Assembly: GCF_039537005.1 (NCBI RefSeq)
Contig: NZ_BAAAZR010000004.1
Span: 62,001-126,000, forward strand
Reading direction: 5' to 3'
Length of the DNA stretch: 64,000 nucleotides
From: Sphaerisporangium flaviroseum
Lineage (GTDB): Bacteria > Actinomycetota > Actinomycetes > Streptosporangiales > Streptosporangiaceae
Shown: in pieces, positions 50,619 to 57,525 of the stretch
Position numbering within the stretch: the stretch's first letter is position 1
How the letters are laid out: every line of letters starts with the position of its first letter
The notes under the pieces: generated by a model
What the model was told of the DNA's origin: nothing
Databases searched by the model: none
What the model saw: the letters and a program-made list of their open reading frames with translations, nothing else
Made by a program: the position numbers and the translations under genes

Positions 50619-51191
50619 ATGCCCGTGTTACCCACCCCGCTCGTGGTATCGCTCTACTGCTGGTTCGCGTGGGAAGCGGGCCTCGTCGTGCGTGATCTCA
50701 TACGGCGCAAGGATCGCCGGAGGCGCGACCGTGGCACCCGTGTGATCGTCTCCCTGTCCCTCGCGGGATCGATCGGGTTGGGTCTCCTGCTGCGCGGATG
50801 GGTACCGGCGCTGGACACACCCGCACCGCAGGCGTTCGCCGTGGCGGGAGTCGTCCTGATCTGGGTGGGTCTGGCGGTGCGGGCCTGGGCGGTGCTGACG
50901 CTCGGCGGATCGTTCAGCACCTACATCCACGTCGACGCCGACCAGACCGTGGTCACCCACGGCCCGTACCTGTAGGTGCGGCATCCGTCCTACACCGGCC
51001 TGTTGCTGATCGCCCTGGGCGTCGGCTTCGGCGCCGGCAACTGGCTGTCCTTGGTGATCAGCGCCGTCCTCCCGCCGCTTGGGCTCCTGCCACGCATCGC
51101 GGTCGAGGAGTCCGAGATGAGCCAGGCGCTCGGCGAGCAGTATCGCAGCTACCAGAGAACGACACACCGCCTCGTACCCGGACTGTGGTGA
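50619..51191 (+). pseudogene. Isoprenylcysteine carboxyl methyltransferase family protein, interrupted by TAG
   Basis: Two segments in the same frame form one ICMT-like membrane methyltransferase of about 190 residues. Residues 1-118 end TVVTHGPYL, then comes TAG (50973-50975), then VRHPSYTGLLLIALGVGFG and a normal family C terminus (RIAVEESEMSQALGEQY, THRLVPGLW). The stop falls inside the most conserved motif, H-G-P-Y-x-x-V-R-H-P-x-Y-T-G, at a position where Trp or Tyr is usual; TGG to TAG is one G-to-A change. There is no frameshift. It is a recent pseudogene, a sequence error, or a read-through case. Confidence 0.8.
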
Positions 51192-51239
51192 CCAACGGCG
51201 GGCACGAGCGTGGCCGCAGTCGAGAACCGGCGGCGGCTT

Positions 51240-51458
51240 CTACTGAAAGTCGAACTCTTCGGCGCGGACGCCGGCCAGGAAGGCGTCCCACTCGGCCCGC
51301 GTGTAGACGATCATGGGCCCGTCGGGATGACGACTGTGCCGCACAGCCACCCGCCCACTCCCATCAAGCAACGGACCAGCCTCAACACAGTTAGGGCCAC
51401 CATCCGGACTGAAGCTACTGATGTGCCACGCTGCTAAGGGGTCGTCCTGAGAGGTCAT
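51240..51458 (-). CDS. DUF397 domain protein
   Basis: A 72-aa protein with the DUF397 pattern: WHISSFSPDGGPNCVEAGPL, VAVRHSRHPDGPMIVYTRAEW and a final DAFLAGVRAEEFDF. Such small proteins are always found next to XRE/DUF5753 regulators in actinomycetes, as here (17 bp downstream of one), and are thought to antagonise or partner them. Start is ATG at 51458. Confidence 0.9.
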   Translation of the reverse strand: MTSQDDPLAAWHISSFSPDGGPNCVEAGPLLDGSGRVAVRHSRHPDGPMIVYTRAEWDAFLAGVRAEEFDFQ

Positions 51459-51475
51459 CGATTCCTCGCCTGAGA

Positions 51476-52327
51476 CTACGCCAACCCGTCGGCGACTTTT
51501 TGAATGAACTTGCTCGACTCCGATGGATCCAGTGCGTCCGCTCGGATGCGTTCGAGCTTAAGCATAAACCGGTGTACTTCACTCGTCTTTACGTAAATGC
51601 CTCCCCCCGGCGTATCCATGTAGGCCACCTCAGGGTATGGCTCTGACATTTCGAAGATCCTGAAAGCCCCCTCAGGACTTGCGTGCGCGCCGGAGGAAAA
51701 GGGCAAGACGCGGATCTCGATGCGAGGACGTTCGGTCAGCGCCGCAAGATGCTCAAGCTGGGCCTTGAGCACGGGTTCACCCCCTTGGCGTCGATGCAGG
51801 ACGCTCTCATCCAAGATCGCCTCGATGTATGGCGGCTCGGGATCCGTGAGGATTTGCTGGCGAGTGAGGCGGAACCGGATACCAGAGGTGATCTGGATCG
51901 GGGACGAGTCGACGATGGCCGTCTGAACGGCTTCCATGTACGGGCGGGTCTGCAGCAACCCTGGAATCACCAGCGCGTCGAACGAACAGATTCGTCTGGC
52001 GCGGGACTCGACCCAGGCGTAGTCAACCATGACCTTGGACAGGTCCTCTGAGTAGCCGTCCCACCAACCGCTCTGCCACACCTCCCCCGCCAGTTTGAGC
52101 AGACCGTCCCGGCGACGAGCCTCGGTGACACCGTAAAGGTCGAGCATGGCGAGTACGTCCGGGGTCCTGGCGGGATAGATCCCCGCCTCTATTCGGCTAA
52201 CGGTGCCACCGTCGCGCTGGATGAACCCACCAGCCTCCTTGAGTGTGAGACCGCTCATCTCGCGAAGTTCTCGTAGCTCCCGCCCGAGCCATTGCGCCCG
52301 CAAGGTCAGCGCTCGTCTAGCTTTCAT
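51476..52327 (-). CDS. XRE-family regulator with DUF5753 domain
   Basis: A 283-aa transcriptional regulator. The N-terminal HTH is LRELREMSGLTLKEAGGFI with GTVSRIEAGIYPA, and the long C-terminal DUF5753 domain contains YAWVESRARRICSFDALVIP, GLLQTRPYMEAV, RLTRQQILTD and IRVLPFSSGAHASPEGAFRI. ATG at 52327 is preferred over the frame's earlier start. It is of the WhiJ/Scr1 type, usually tied to development or antibiotic regulation, and is co-directional with its DUF397 partner. Confidence 0.9.
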   Translation of the reverse strand: MKARRALTLRAQWLGRELRELREMSGLTLKEAGGFIQRDGGTVSRIEAGIYPARTPDVLAMLDLYGVTEARRRDGLLKLAGEVWQSGWWDGYSEDLSKVMVDYAWVESRARRICSFDALVIPGLLQTRPYMEAVQTAIVDSSPIQITSGIRFRLTRQQILTDPEPPYIEAILDESVLHRRQGGEPVLKAQLEHLAALTERPRIEIRVLPFSSGAHASPEGAFRIFEMSEPYPEVAYMDTPGGGIYVKTSEVHRFMLKLERIRADALDPSESSKFIQKVADGLA

Positions 52328-52528
52328 AGGTCCTGTCACCCCTTGTCGCGCTTTCGGGTTAGAAATTCCACTTCTGGCCAATACAAATTTGTCTTTCTAT
52401 GCGATTGACCTCGCATGACTGCCCCAGACATGTCATCTTCAGTGATGGATCGTACACACAGAGTTGCGAGCGCGATGTCGGTCCCAAGCACTGAGGCAAT
52501 GGACCCGTTCCGGCCAGGAGGTGAGTTC

Positions 52529-52837
52529 ATGAACGCCGACAAACCGGCACGGTGTCCCGAAGACCCGGCGAATGATCTGGCCAGGCTGGTACGGACGCTC
52601 AATCGCCGGTTCGAGGGGTGGAGCGTGTGGCATGGCGGAGCGACCGGGCGCTGGTGGGCGGTGGCTCCGCGATGGGGTCATGACCTGGTGGGCCTGGTCG
52701 AGGCGGGAACACCGGAGGAACTGGTCCTGCGCATGAACCGGATCGAGCAGTCCTCCCCGTATGCGGCATGCGACCCGTCCACCGACCCTCGCGATCTGCC
52801 TGAACCGCCTCCGGCCGGCCAACGCACTCAGCGCTGA
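52529..52837 (+). CDS. Small hypothetical protein between regulator and ATPase genes
   Basis: A 102-aa protein with LARLVRTLNRRFEGWSVWHG and ATGRWWAVAPRWG, then a Pro-rich tail (DPRDLPEPPPAGQ). Short Trp-rich proteins of this type commonly accompany XRE/DUF397 loci in actinomycetes; function is unknown. A strong AGGAGGTGA site precedes ATG at 52529, which is why the longer frame from 52415 is not used. Confidence 0.65.
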   Translation: MNADKPARCPEDPANDLARLVRTLNRRFEGWSVWHGGATGRWWAVAPRWGHDLVGLVEAGTPEELVLRMNRIEQSSPYAACDPSTDPRDLPEPPPAGQRTQR

Positions 52838-52894
52838 TCGACCTCTCACGTTCATGGAACGTTCCTCATCACGGTTCCGAAAGGGAAGTATCCG

Positions 52895-53467
52895 ATGATC
52901 GCGATGCGTCCTCGCGCGCTGGCCTCGGCCCTCGGCGGCATCACAGCGCTCCTGCGCTCCACCCCCAGGCCCACCCCGGGCTCCGAGCCCACCTCCGGCT
53001 CCGCCCTACAGTCCAGTTCGGCTCCGGCGCCTGCCGCCCAGGCGCGACCGCTCTCCGGTTCCGCCGCGCTCGCCGGCCTCGCGACGCTCTCCCATCGGTT
53101 CGCGCCCTCGGCCGCGCAGGTGAAACCCGTCCGCGCCTTCGTCGCCGGTCTCCTCGGTGACGAGCATCCCTGCCGGGACGACGCGGTGCTGCTGACCAGC
53201 GAACTCGCCGCCAACGTCGTACGGCACGCCGTCGAGCGCGAGTTCCTCGTCTCGGTGGCCTTCCCGGGCACCGGCGTGATGGTCGCGGTCGAGGATGGCG
53301 GCTCGTCCAAGATCCCCCACCTGAGACGGCCCGCCGACGACGAGACCGACGGCCGGGGACTCGCGCTGGTCGACACCCTTGCGTCCCGCTGGGGCTTCGA
53401 ACGCCACCCGACCGGCACCCTGGTCTGGTTCGAACTGGCCGAACCCTTCCGTGACCAGCCACGGTAG
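52895..53467 (+). CDS. ATP-binding protein, RsbW-like anti-sigma/HATPase_c_2 family
   Basis: A 190-aa protein. An N-terminal ~60 residues are Ser/Pro/Ala-rich and low-complexity. The HATPase domain follows, with HRFAPSAAQVKPVRAFVAG, the N box DAVLLTSELAANVVRHAV, VEDGGSSKIP and the G box GRGLALVDTLASRWG. Such single-domain kinases act as anti-sigma factors or in XRE/DUF397 systems. ATG at 52895 has AAGGGAAG upstream. Confidence 0.85.
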   Translation: MIAMRPRALASALGGITALLRSTPRPTPGSEPTSGSALQSSSAPAPAAQARPLSGSAALAGLATLSHRFAPSAAQVKPVRAFVAGLLGDEHPCRDDAVLLTSELAANVVRHAVEREFLVSVAFPGTGVMVAVEDGGSSKIPHLRRPADDETDGRGLALVDTLASRWGFERHPTGTLVWFELAEPFRDQPR

Positions 53468-53577
53468 ACGCAAGAGCAGCCTTGAAGTGCCGATCGCGGG
53501 CTCGGTGCGAGCGATGCCCCGGCCCCGACTGGTCACGGCGACGGTGAGCCAGTGTGGCTGGTGCGCGAATTTGGGCA

Positions 53578-53605
53578 TTGACGAAACTTAATTACATGTT
53601 ATTCA
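53578..53605 (+). promoter_or_regulatory. Candidate promoter of the Cys-rich/Tat/MauE operon
   Basis: TTGACG (53578-53583) and TATTCA (53600-53605) are separated by 16 bp in the only clearly AT-rich stretch of the 220-bp upstream region, 83 bp before the first ATG. Confidence 0.4.
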
Positions 53606-53687
53606 TGGATCAAGTCAGGAATTTTCATCACATCAGCACCACCCGTTCGGGGGAAACGTCCGGACCCACCCCCCAAGGAGGACGCGC

Positions 53688-54137
53688 ATGGCGCGCAGCC
53701 GGTCCACGAACCCGCCCGTCGATCTACTCGGCCCCGTGCAAGGAGAGGTCTCCTGGTTCTGCTGCGGCACGGCCTGGGGACCGTGCAGCAGCACAGGAAG
53801 AGGAGCCTGCGGCACCTGCAACTCGGGGAGCCTGCAACACGCCTGGCCCAACACCTCCGACGCCTGCTGGGCGATCACCCGTCCGGACAGCTGCGGTGTC
53901 TCGCTCTCCCGCAGGACCTGCGGCTTCCAGCACCGCACCACCGCGCTGTGCACCGGCGTCAGCGTCGTCACCACCATCGCCGACTGCGGCCCGCAGACCG
54001 ACCTGTTCTGCGGGGAGCGGAGTTGCTGCGGCGCGACCTGCGCCAGCAACCGGCTGATCGACCTGACCCCGGCCGCCTACAGCAGGATCGCCAGTCTCTC
54101 GACCGGTCTGCGCCCCTGCAGTATCTCGGTTCCCTAG
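53688..54137 (+). CDS. Cysteine-rich protein (15 Cys), possibly related to methylamine dehydrogenase light chain
   Basis: A 149-aa protein with Cys at 25, 26, 33, 41, 44, 60, 69, 78, 88, 100, 108, 113, 114, 118 and 144, and Trp at 23, 30, 53 and 61. There is no signal peptide or membrane segment. The start has a strong AAGGAGG. The cysteine density, the CGTCNSGSL segment and linkage to a MauE-like gene recall the six-disulfide, tryptophan-quinone beta subunit of methylamine dehydrogenase; this resemblance is from memory and weak. It could be exported by association with the Tat-substrate protein encoded next. Codon use is normal for the genome, so the Cys richness is real and not an out-of-frame effect. 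Confidence 0.7.
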   Translation: MARSRSTNPPVDLLGPVQGEVSWFCCGTAWGPCSSTGRGACGTCNSGSLQHAWPNTSDACWAITRPDSCGVSLSRRTCGFQHRTTALCTGVSVVTTIADCGPQTDLFCGERSCCGATCASNRLIDLTPAAYSRIASLSTGLRPCSISVP

Positions 54138-54147
54138 GAGGACGACG

Positions 54148-54744
54148 ATGACCAGTAGAAGGCAACTGCTCAAGTCCGCCGTCCTCGGAGGCGGGGCCGG
54201 CGTCGTCGCGGCCACAGCGCTCGGATCGCTCGGCCCGGAGGCCGCCTTCGGCGCCGCGCCTCCCCAGGTGGCGCCCGGCACGCCCGACCCCGGCTTCGCC
54301 GAGGGCCGTATCCGGTCGATCAAGGACAACACCCTCCTCGTCCTGGGGTCCAACTGGGTGTTCCACACCATCCGCGTGGTCGACGGCACGAGCCTGTGGA
54401 AGCTAGGCCCCGTCGCCTTCGACCACGTCAAACCAGGTGACGGGCTCTACGCCCGCGGCGTGCGCATGCCGGACGGGGTGCTCGCCGCCGAGTCCGTGTG
54501 GCTCAACATCGTCAACGTCAAGGGCCACATCAAGAACATCACCGATGACCGGCTCCACCTGGACCACGACGACAAGGAGATCCTCTGCCACCGCGTGGCG
54601 GGCACCTCGGTCGCCGTGTACTCCGACGCGCCTCCCTCCGCCGACCTGTCGCGGCTGCGCGTGGGCCAGCACGTGCAGGTCCTCGGCGCCTGGCGGCCGG
54701 ATACCAACGAGGTCGACATCGCCACCGTGTTCTCACCGCATTAG
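54148..54744 (+). CDS. Tat-exported protein of unknown function
   Basis: A 198-aa protein. The N terminus MTSRRQLLKSAVLGGGAGVV is a twin-arginine signal (SRRQLLK) followed by a hydrophobic stretch and a likely AFGA-AP cleavage. The mature part has short beta-rich stretches (GRIRSIKDNTLLVLGSNWVF, HIKNITDDRLHLDHDDKEIL, LRVGQHVQVLGAW), which read like two OB-fold-like or DUF5666-type barrels. AGGAGG lies before the ATG, 10 bp after the Cys-rich gene. Tat export implies folding in the cytoplasm, possibly together with the Cys-rich protein. Confidence 0.75.
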   Translation: MTSRRQLLKSAVLGGGAGVVAATALGSLGPEAAFGAAPPQVAPGTPDPGFAEGRIRSIKDNTLLVLGSNWVFHTIRVVDGTSLWKLGPVAFDHVKPGDGLYARGVRMPDGVLAAESVWLNIVNVKGHIKNITDDRLHLDHDDKEILCHRVAGTSVAVYSDAPPSADLSRLRVGQHVQVLGAWRPDTNEVDIATVFSPH

Positions 54745-54753
54745 GAGCGGCGG

Positions 54754-55536
54754 ATGTACGGGATCGCGGCGCTCCAGCCGTACGTGATCGGTCTCTTCCT
54801 GCTCTGGGCGGGGCTGGTGAAGCTGCTCGGCCGGCGGATGCGGGCGCAGGCCGGGCGGACCGCACTCGCCCGGCTGGTCGGCCCGGCGCGGGCGGTCACC
54901 GCGCTCCGCCTGGCCGGGGTGCTGGAGCTCGCGGTCGCCGCCGCGCTGCTGCTGCCCCCCGCCCTGCCGGTGGAGGGCGTGGCCGCCACCGGGCTCTCCA
55001 TGGGATTCCTGGCGTACCTGACCTACGCGCGCCGGGCGGCGCCCGCCTCGTCCTGCGGCTGCCTGGGCGCCCACTCGCGCCCGGTGAGCACGCGCGGGTT
55101 CGCACGAGCCGGCGTGCTGCTCGCCGCGAGCGTCGCGGCGATCTGGGCCGGGCCGCATCCGCCGGCCCCGGCGCTCGCGCTCGCCGGTCTCGCGGAGATC
55201 GCCGTCCTGCTGGGGCTGTCTCCCGAACTGGACCGGCACTGGCTCATGCCGCTGCGCCGGCTCCTCGTACGGCTGCGCCGGCCGCTCGCCGTCACCCCCG
55301 AGCAGGCGCGGGAGATCCCGCTGGAGGTCTCGTTGCGCCTGCTCTACCTCAGTTCCGCCTACTGCTCCACCTCGGCTCGGCTCCGCTCCGACGTCCAGGA
55401 GGCGTGGGACGAGGACGGCGTGCGGTTCGTGGTCTACGCGGCCCACGGCGGGACCGCGGTCTTCGCCGTTCCGCTCGCCGGCGGCGATCCCTCGGCGGTG
55501 CGGGTGGCGCTGATAGACGAGCCCGCGCTCACCTGA
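54754..55536 (+). CDS. MauE/DoxX-like redox-associated membrane protein
   Basis: A 260-aa membrane protein starting 9 bp after the Tat gene, with GGAGCGG upstream. Four hydrophobic helices (YVIGLFLLWAGLVKLLG, VLELAVAAALLLPPALPV, TGLSMGFLAYLTYA and a later ASVAAIWAG) carry the MauE-type CxC motif SSCGCLGAHS between helices, which in relatives exchanges disulfides with exported proteins. The C-terminal ~100 residues are soluble, with one further Cys. The family includes MauE, needed for disulfide formation in the methylamine dehydrogenase light chain, so it probably oxidises or repairs the Cys-rich product of the operon. Confidence 0.8.
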   Translation: MYGIAALQPYVIGLFLLWAGLVKLLGRRMRAQAGRTALARLVGPARAVTALRLAGVLELAVAAALLLPPALPVEGVAATGLSMGFLAYLTYARRAAPASSCGCLGAHSRPVSTRGFARAGVLLAASVAAIWAGPHPPAPALALAGLAEIAVLLGLSPELDRHWLMPLRRLLVRLRRPLAVTPEQAREIPLEVSLRLLYLSSAYCSTSARLRSDVQEAWDEDGVRFVVYAAHGGTAVFAVPLAGGDPSAVRVALIDEPALT

Positions 55537-55541
55537 CCGGC

Positions 55542-55567
55542 TGCTCCCGCGCACCGGCGCGGGAGCA
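55542..55567 (+). terminator. Terminator of the Cys-rich/Tat/MauE operon
   Basis: TGCTCCCGCGC (55542-55552) and GCGCGGGAGCA (55557-55567) are a perfect 11-bp stem with a 4-nt ACCG loop, 5 bp after the MauE-like stop. Confidence 0.85.
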
Positions 55568-55596
55568 CTTGGCCCGTCCGGTGATGCAACACTTCG

Positions 55597-55633
55597 CCTC
55601 TCTGGCCCGTCTTAGCCGGGACGGAAAGAGAGG
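55597..55633 (+). promoter_or_regulatory. Hairpin that would hide the ribosome site of the sigma factor gene
   Basis: CCTCTCT (55597-55603) is complementary to AGAGAGG (55627-55633), the Shine-Dalgarno of the downstream sigma gene, with an inner CCGTC/GACGG stem. In mRNA this would block initiation at GTG 55643. Confidence 0.45.
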
Positions 55634-55642
55634 AACTTACCC

Positions 55643-56149
55643 GTGGACGACGAACCACGTTTCGAGGACTTCGCCGGCGACCGGGCCGACGCGCTGCTGC
55701 GCTACGCGTACGTGCTGACCGGTAACCCCCACGACGCCGCCGACCTGGTCCAGGAGGCCCTGGTACGGCTGTGAGGCTCGTGGTCCCGCGTGCAGCGAAA
55801 GCACGACCCTGAGAGCTACGTGCGGACCACGATGACCCGGCTGCACATCAACACCTGGCGCCGGCGGCGGCGCGAGCACCTCGCCTGGGACCCGCCGGAA
55901 CAGGTCAGCACCGCCGATCCCTTCGCCCAGGCGGTGGACGACGCCGACCTGTGGGACCAGCTCTCCCGGCTTCCCCGGCGGCAGCGTGCCGTGCTGGTGC
56001 TGCGCTACTACGAGGAACGCACGGACGCCGAGATCGCGGAGATCCTCGGGATCTCACGAGGAACCGTGAGAAGCCAGGCCTCCCGCGCCCTGGACAAGCT
56101 CCGCTCCACCGTCGCCACCACCATGCCCGCCAACGGGAGCGCACGATGA
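55643..56149 (+). pseudogene. SigE-type ECF sigma factor interrupted by in-frame TGA
   Basis: One continuous frame of 168 sense codons plus an internal TGA encodes an ECF sigma factor. Codons 1-43 give region 2 (FAGDRADALLRYAYVLTG, DAADLVQEALVRL). TGA stands at 55772-55774, then GSWSRVQRKHDPESYVRTTM continues into region 4 (LPRRQRAVLVLRYYEERTDA, ISRGTVRSQASRALDKL). The stop stands where the context suggests Trp (TGG to TGA, one G-to-A change). Its true stop overlaps the next gene (ATGA). A hairpin sequesters its ribosome site. It is inactive unless the stop is read through or is a sequence error; an internal start could still produce a region-4 fragment. Confidence 0.8.
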
Positions 56150-57510
56150 CCGACCTCGAAGACGCCCTGAGCCGTACGTTCACCCACGCCGCCGCCCACG
56201 CGCCCACGGCACCCGCCGACCTGGTCAGGAAGGTCGGCGAGCGGCACTCCCGCCGGCGGCGCGGCATCGTCGTCGCGTCGGCGGCCATCGTGGCCGTGGT
56301 CACGGTGGGATCCACCTTCACCGTCCGCGAGCTGGCCTCCACCTCACCTCCTGCCGGTCCCGCAACCGGGGTGACCGATGCCCCTGCCCCGCCCACCGAC
56401 GATGCGACCGCGCAGGTGACGGACGCACCCTCAGCGGAGGAATCCCGTCCCGCACAGCAGGACGCCGCCAACAAGCCGCCCCCCATCAAGGAAGTGTGGC
56501 CGCAGGCCGTGCACATGCTTCCGGCCACGTTGCCCGACGGCCGCAAATTCGGGCCGCAGCTGTTCCTGGACGACCACACGCTGCTGGTCACGACCGAGTC
56601 GAGCTTCGAGAAGGCCGACACGCTGCTCTCCTATGACGTGGAGACCGGCAAGGTCACCGAGGTGGCCCGGATCAAGACTCCCGCCAGAGCCGACATCTTC
56701 CCCTCCGACTTCGTGAGCGGCGATGGCCAGGTGGCGTGGTGGACCTCCTCGAAACAGGGTGAGGGGTTCGTCGTGGACATCTGGGCGGTGGCCACGACGG
56801 GCGGGACTCCGCACAAGGTCACGTCCATTCCCGGGACGGCGGACATGGGCGGCATCGACCACCTGGAGATCGCCGACGGCAAGGCCACGTGGTCGCTGGT
56901 CCTCGGGGGTGGCGTGTACCAGGCCCCGCTCTCAGGCGGCCGGGCCGAGGCGATTCCCGGGACCGAGGGGATGCATCTGATCCAGTGGCCCTGGGCGGGT
57001 TCGCCCAGCTTCAGAGAGGTCGCAGAAACCAGCCGGGCCGACGGTTCCGAGCCTTCCGGTGGCACGGGCGCCGCGCAGAAGGCGGAACCGGTGTTCTCGC
57101 ACCTGCTGAACGTGCAGACGGGCGAGCGCCGTGAGGCGAACCTGGACCTCGGAGAGTCGCCGGGGTCCCGATGGGGCTGTGGCATCACGTGGTGCACGGG
57201 ATCGACGAGGGAGGGTTCCGTGGCACGCCGTCGCGACGGCTCGGAGGAACGCCGGCTGCCAGGACGGACCGGCGGCATGTCGGAGGCCGCCGCACTGGAC
57301 CGGATCACCGTGGTGATGACTGACTACCCCCGCGACAAAAGAGGCGTAGCGCTCTACGACCTGGCCACCGGCCGCAGCGGCGACCTGGGCATTCGCCCGG
57401 CGAGCAACGGGTCGATGAGCTTCCCCGGCATCATGTCAGGCGCCCAGCGGTTGATCAGCTACCCGCTGAACGGCAAGCTGGCGGTCGTGGACTTCGCGGC
57501 GATCAAGTAG
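56146..57510 (+). CDS. Membrane-anchored beta-propeller protein, probable partner of the sigma factor
   Basis: A 454-aa protein whose ATG overlaps the sigma factor stop. Residues ~1-40 are cytoplasmic and basic (LEDALSRTFTHAAAHAP, RKVGERHSRRRRG), and residues ~41-60 form one membrane helix (IVVASAAIVAVVTVGSTF). An extracytoplasmic Pro/Ala/Thr linker follows, then a ~330-residue WD40/TolB-like beta-propeller (LLSYDVETGKVTEVARI, VALYDLATGRSGDLGI). Position and topology fit an atypical anti-sigma or signal receptor for the SigE-type factor, but no ZAS zinc motif is present. With the sigma gene broken, its target may be lost. Confidence 0.75.
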   Translation: MTDLEDALSRTFTHAAAHAPTAPADLVRKVGERHSRRRRGIVVASAAIVAVVTVGSTFTVRELASTSPPAGPATGVTDAPAPPTDDATAQVTDAPSAEESRPAQQDAANKPPPIKEVWPQAVHMLPATLPDGRKFGPQLFLDDHTLLVTTESSFEKADTLLSYDVETGKVTEVARIKTPARADIFPSDFVSGDGQVAWWTSSKQGEGFVVDIWAVATTGGTPHKVTSIPGTADMGGIDHLEIADGKATWSLVLGGGVYQAPLSGGRAEAIPGTEGMHLIQWPWAGSPSFREVAETSRADGSEPSGGTGAAQKAEPVFSHLLNVQTGERREANLDLGESPGSRWGCGITWCTGSTREGSVARRRDGSEERRLPGRTGGMSEAAALDRITVVMTDYPRDKRGVALYDLATGRSGDLGIRPASNGSMSFPGIMSGAQRLISYPLNGKLAVVDFAAIK

Positions 57511-57525
57511 CCCGTCGAATACGGG

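Noticed and set aside
53554..54057. Alternative ORFs overlapping the Cys-rich gene
   Set aside because: They are Pro/Ala/Arg-rich shadows without ribosome sites; the Cys-rich frame has AAGGAGG and leads directly into the Tat gene.
55772..55774. TGA in the sigma gene as a selenocysteine codon, and TAG at 50973 as pyrrolysine
   Set aside because: No SECIS- or PYLIS-like structure was recognised, no selenocysteine or pyrrolysine genes are in the window, and neither protein family uses such residues.
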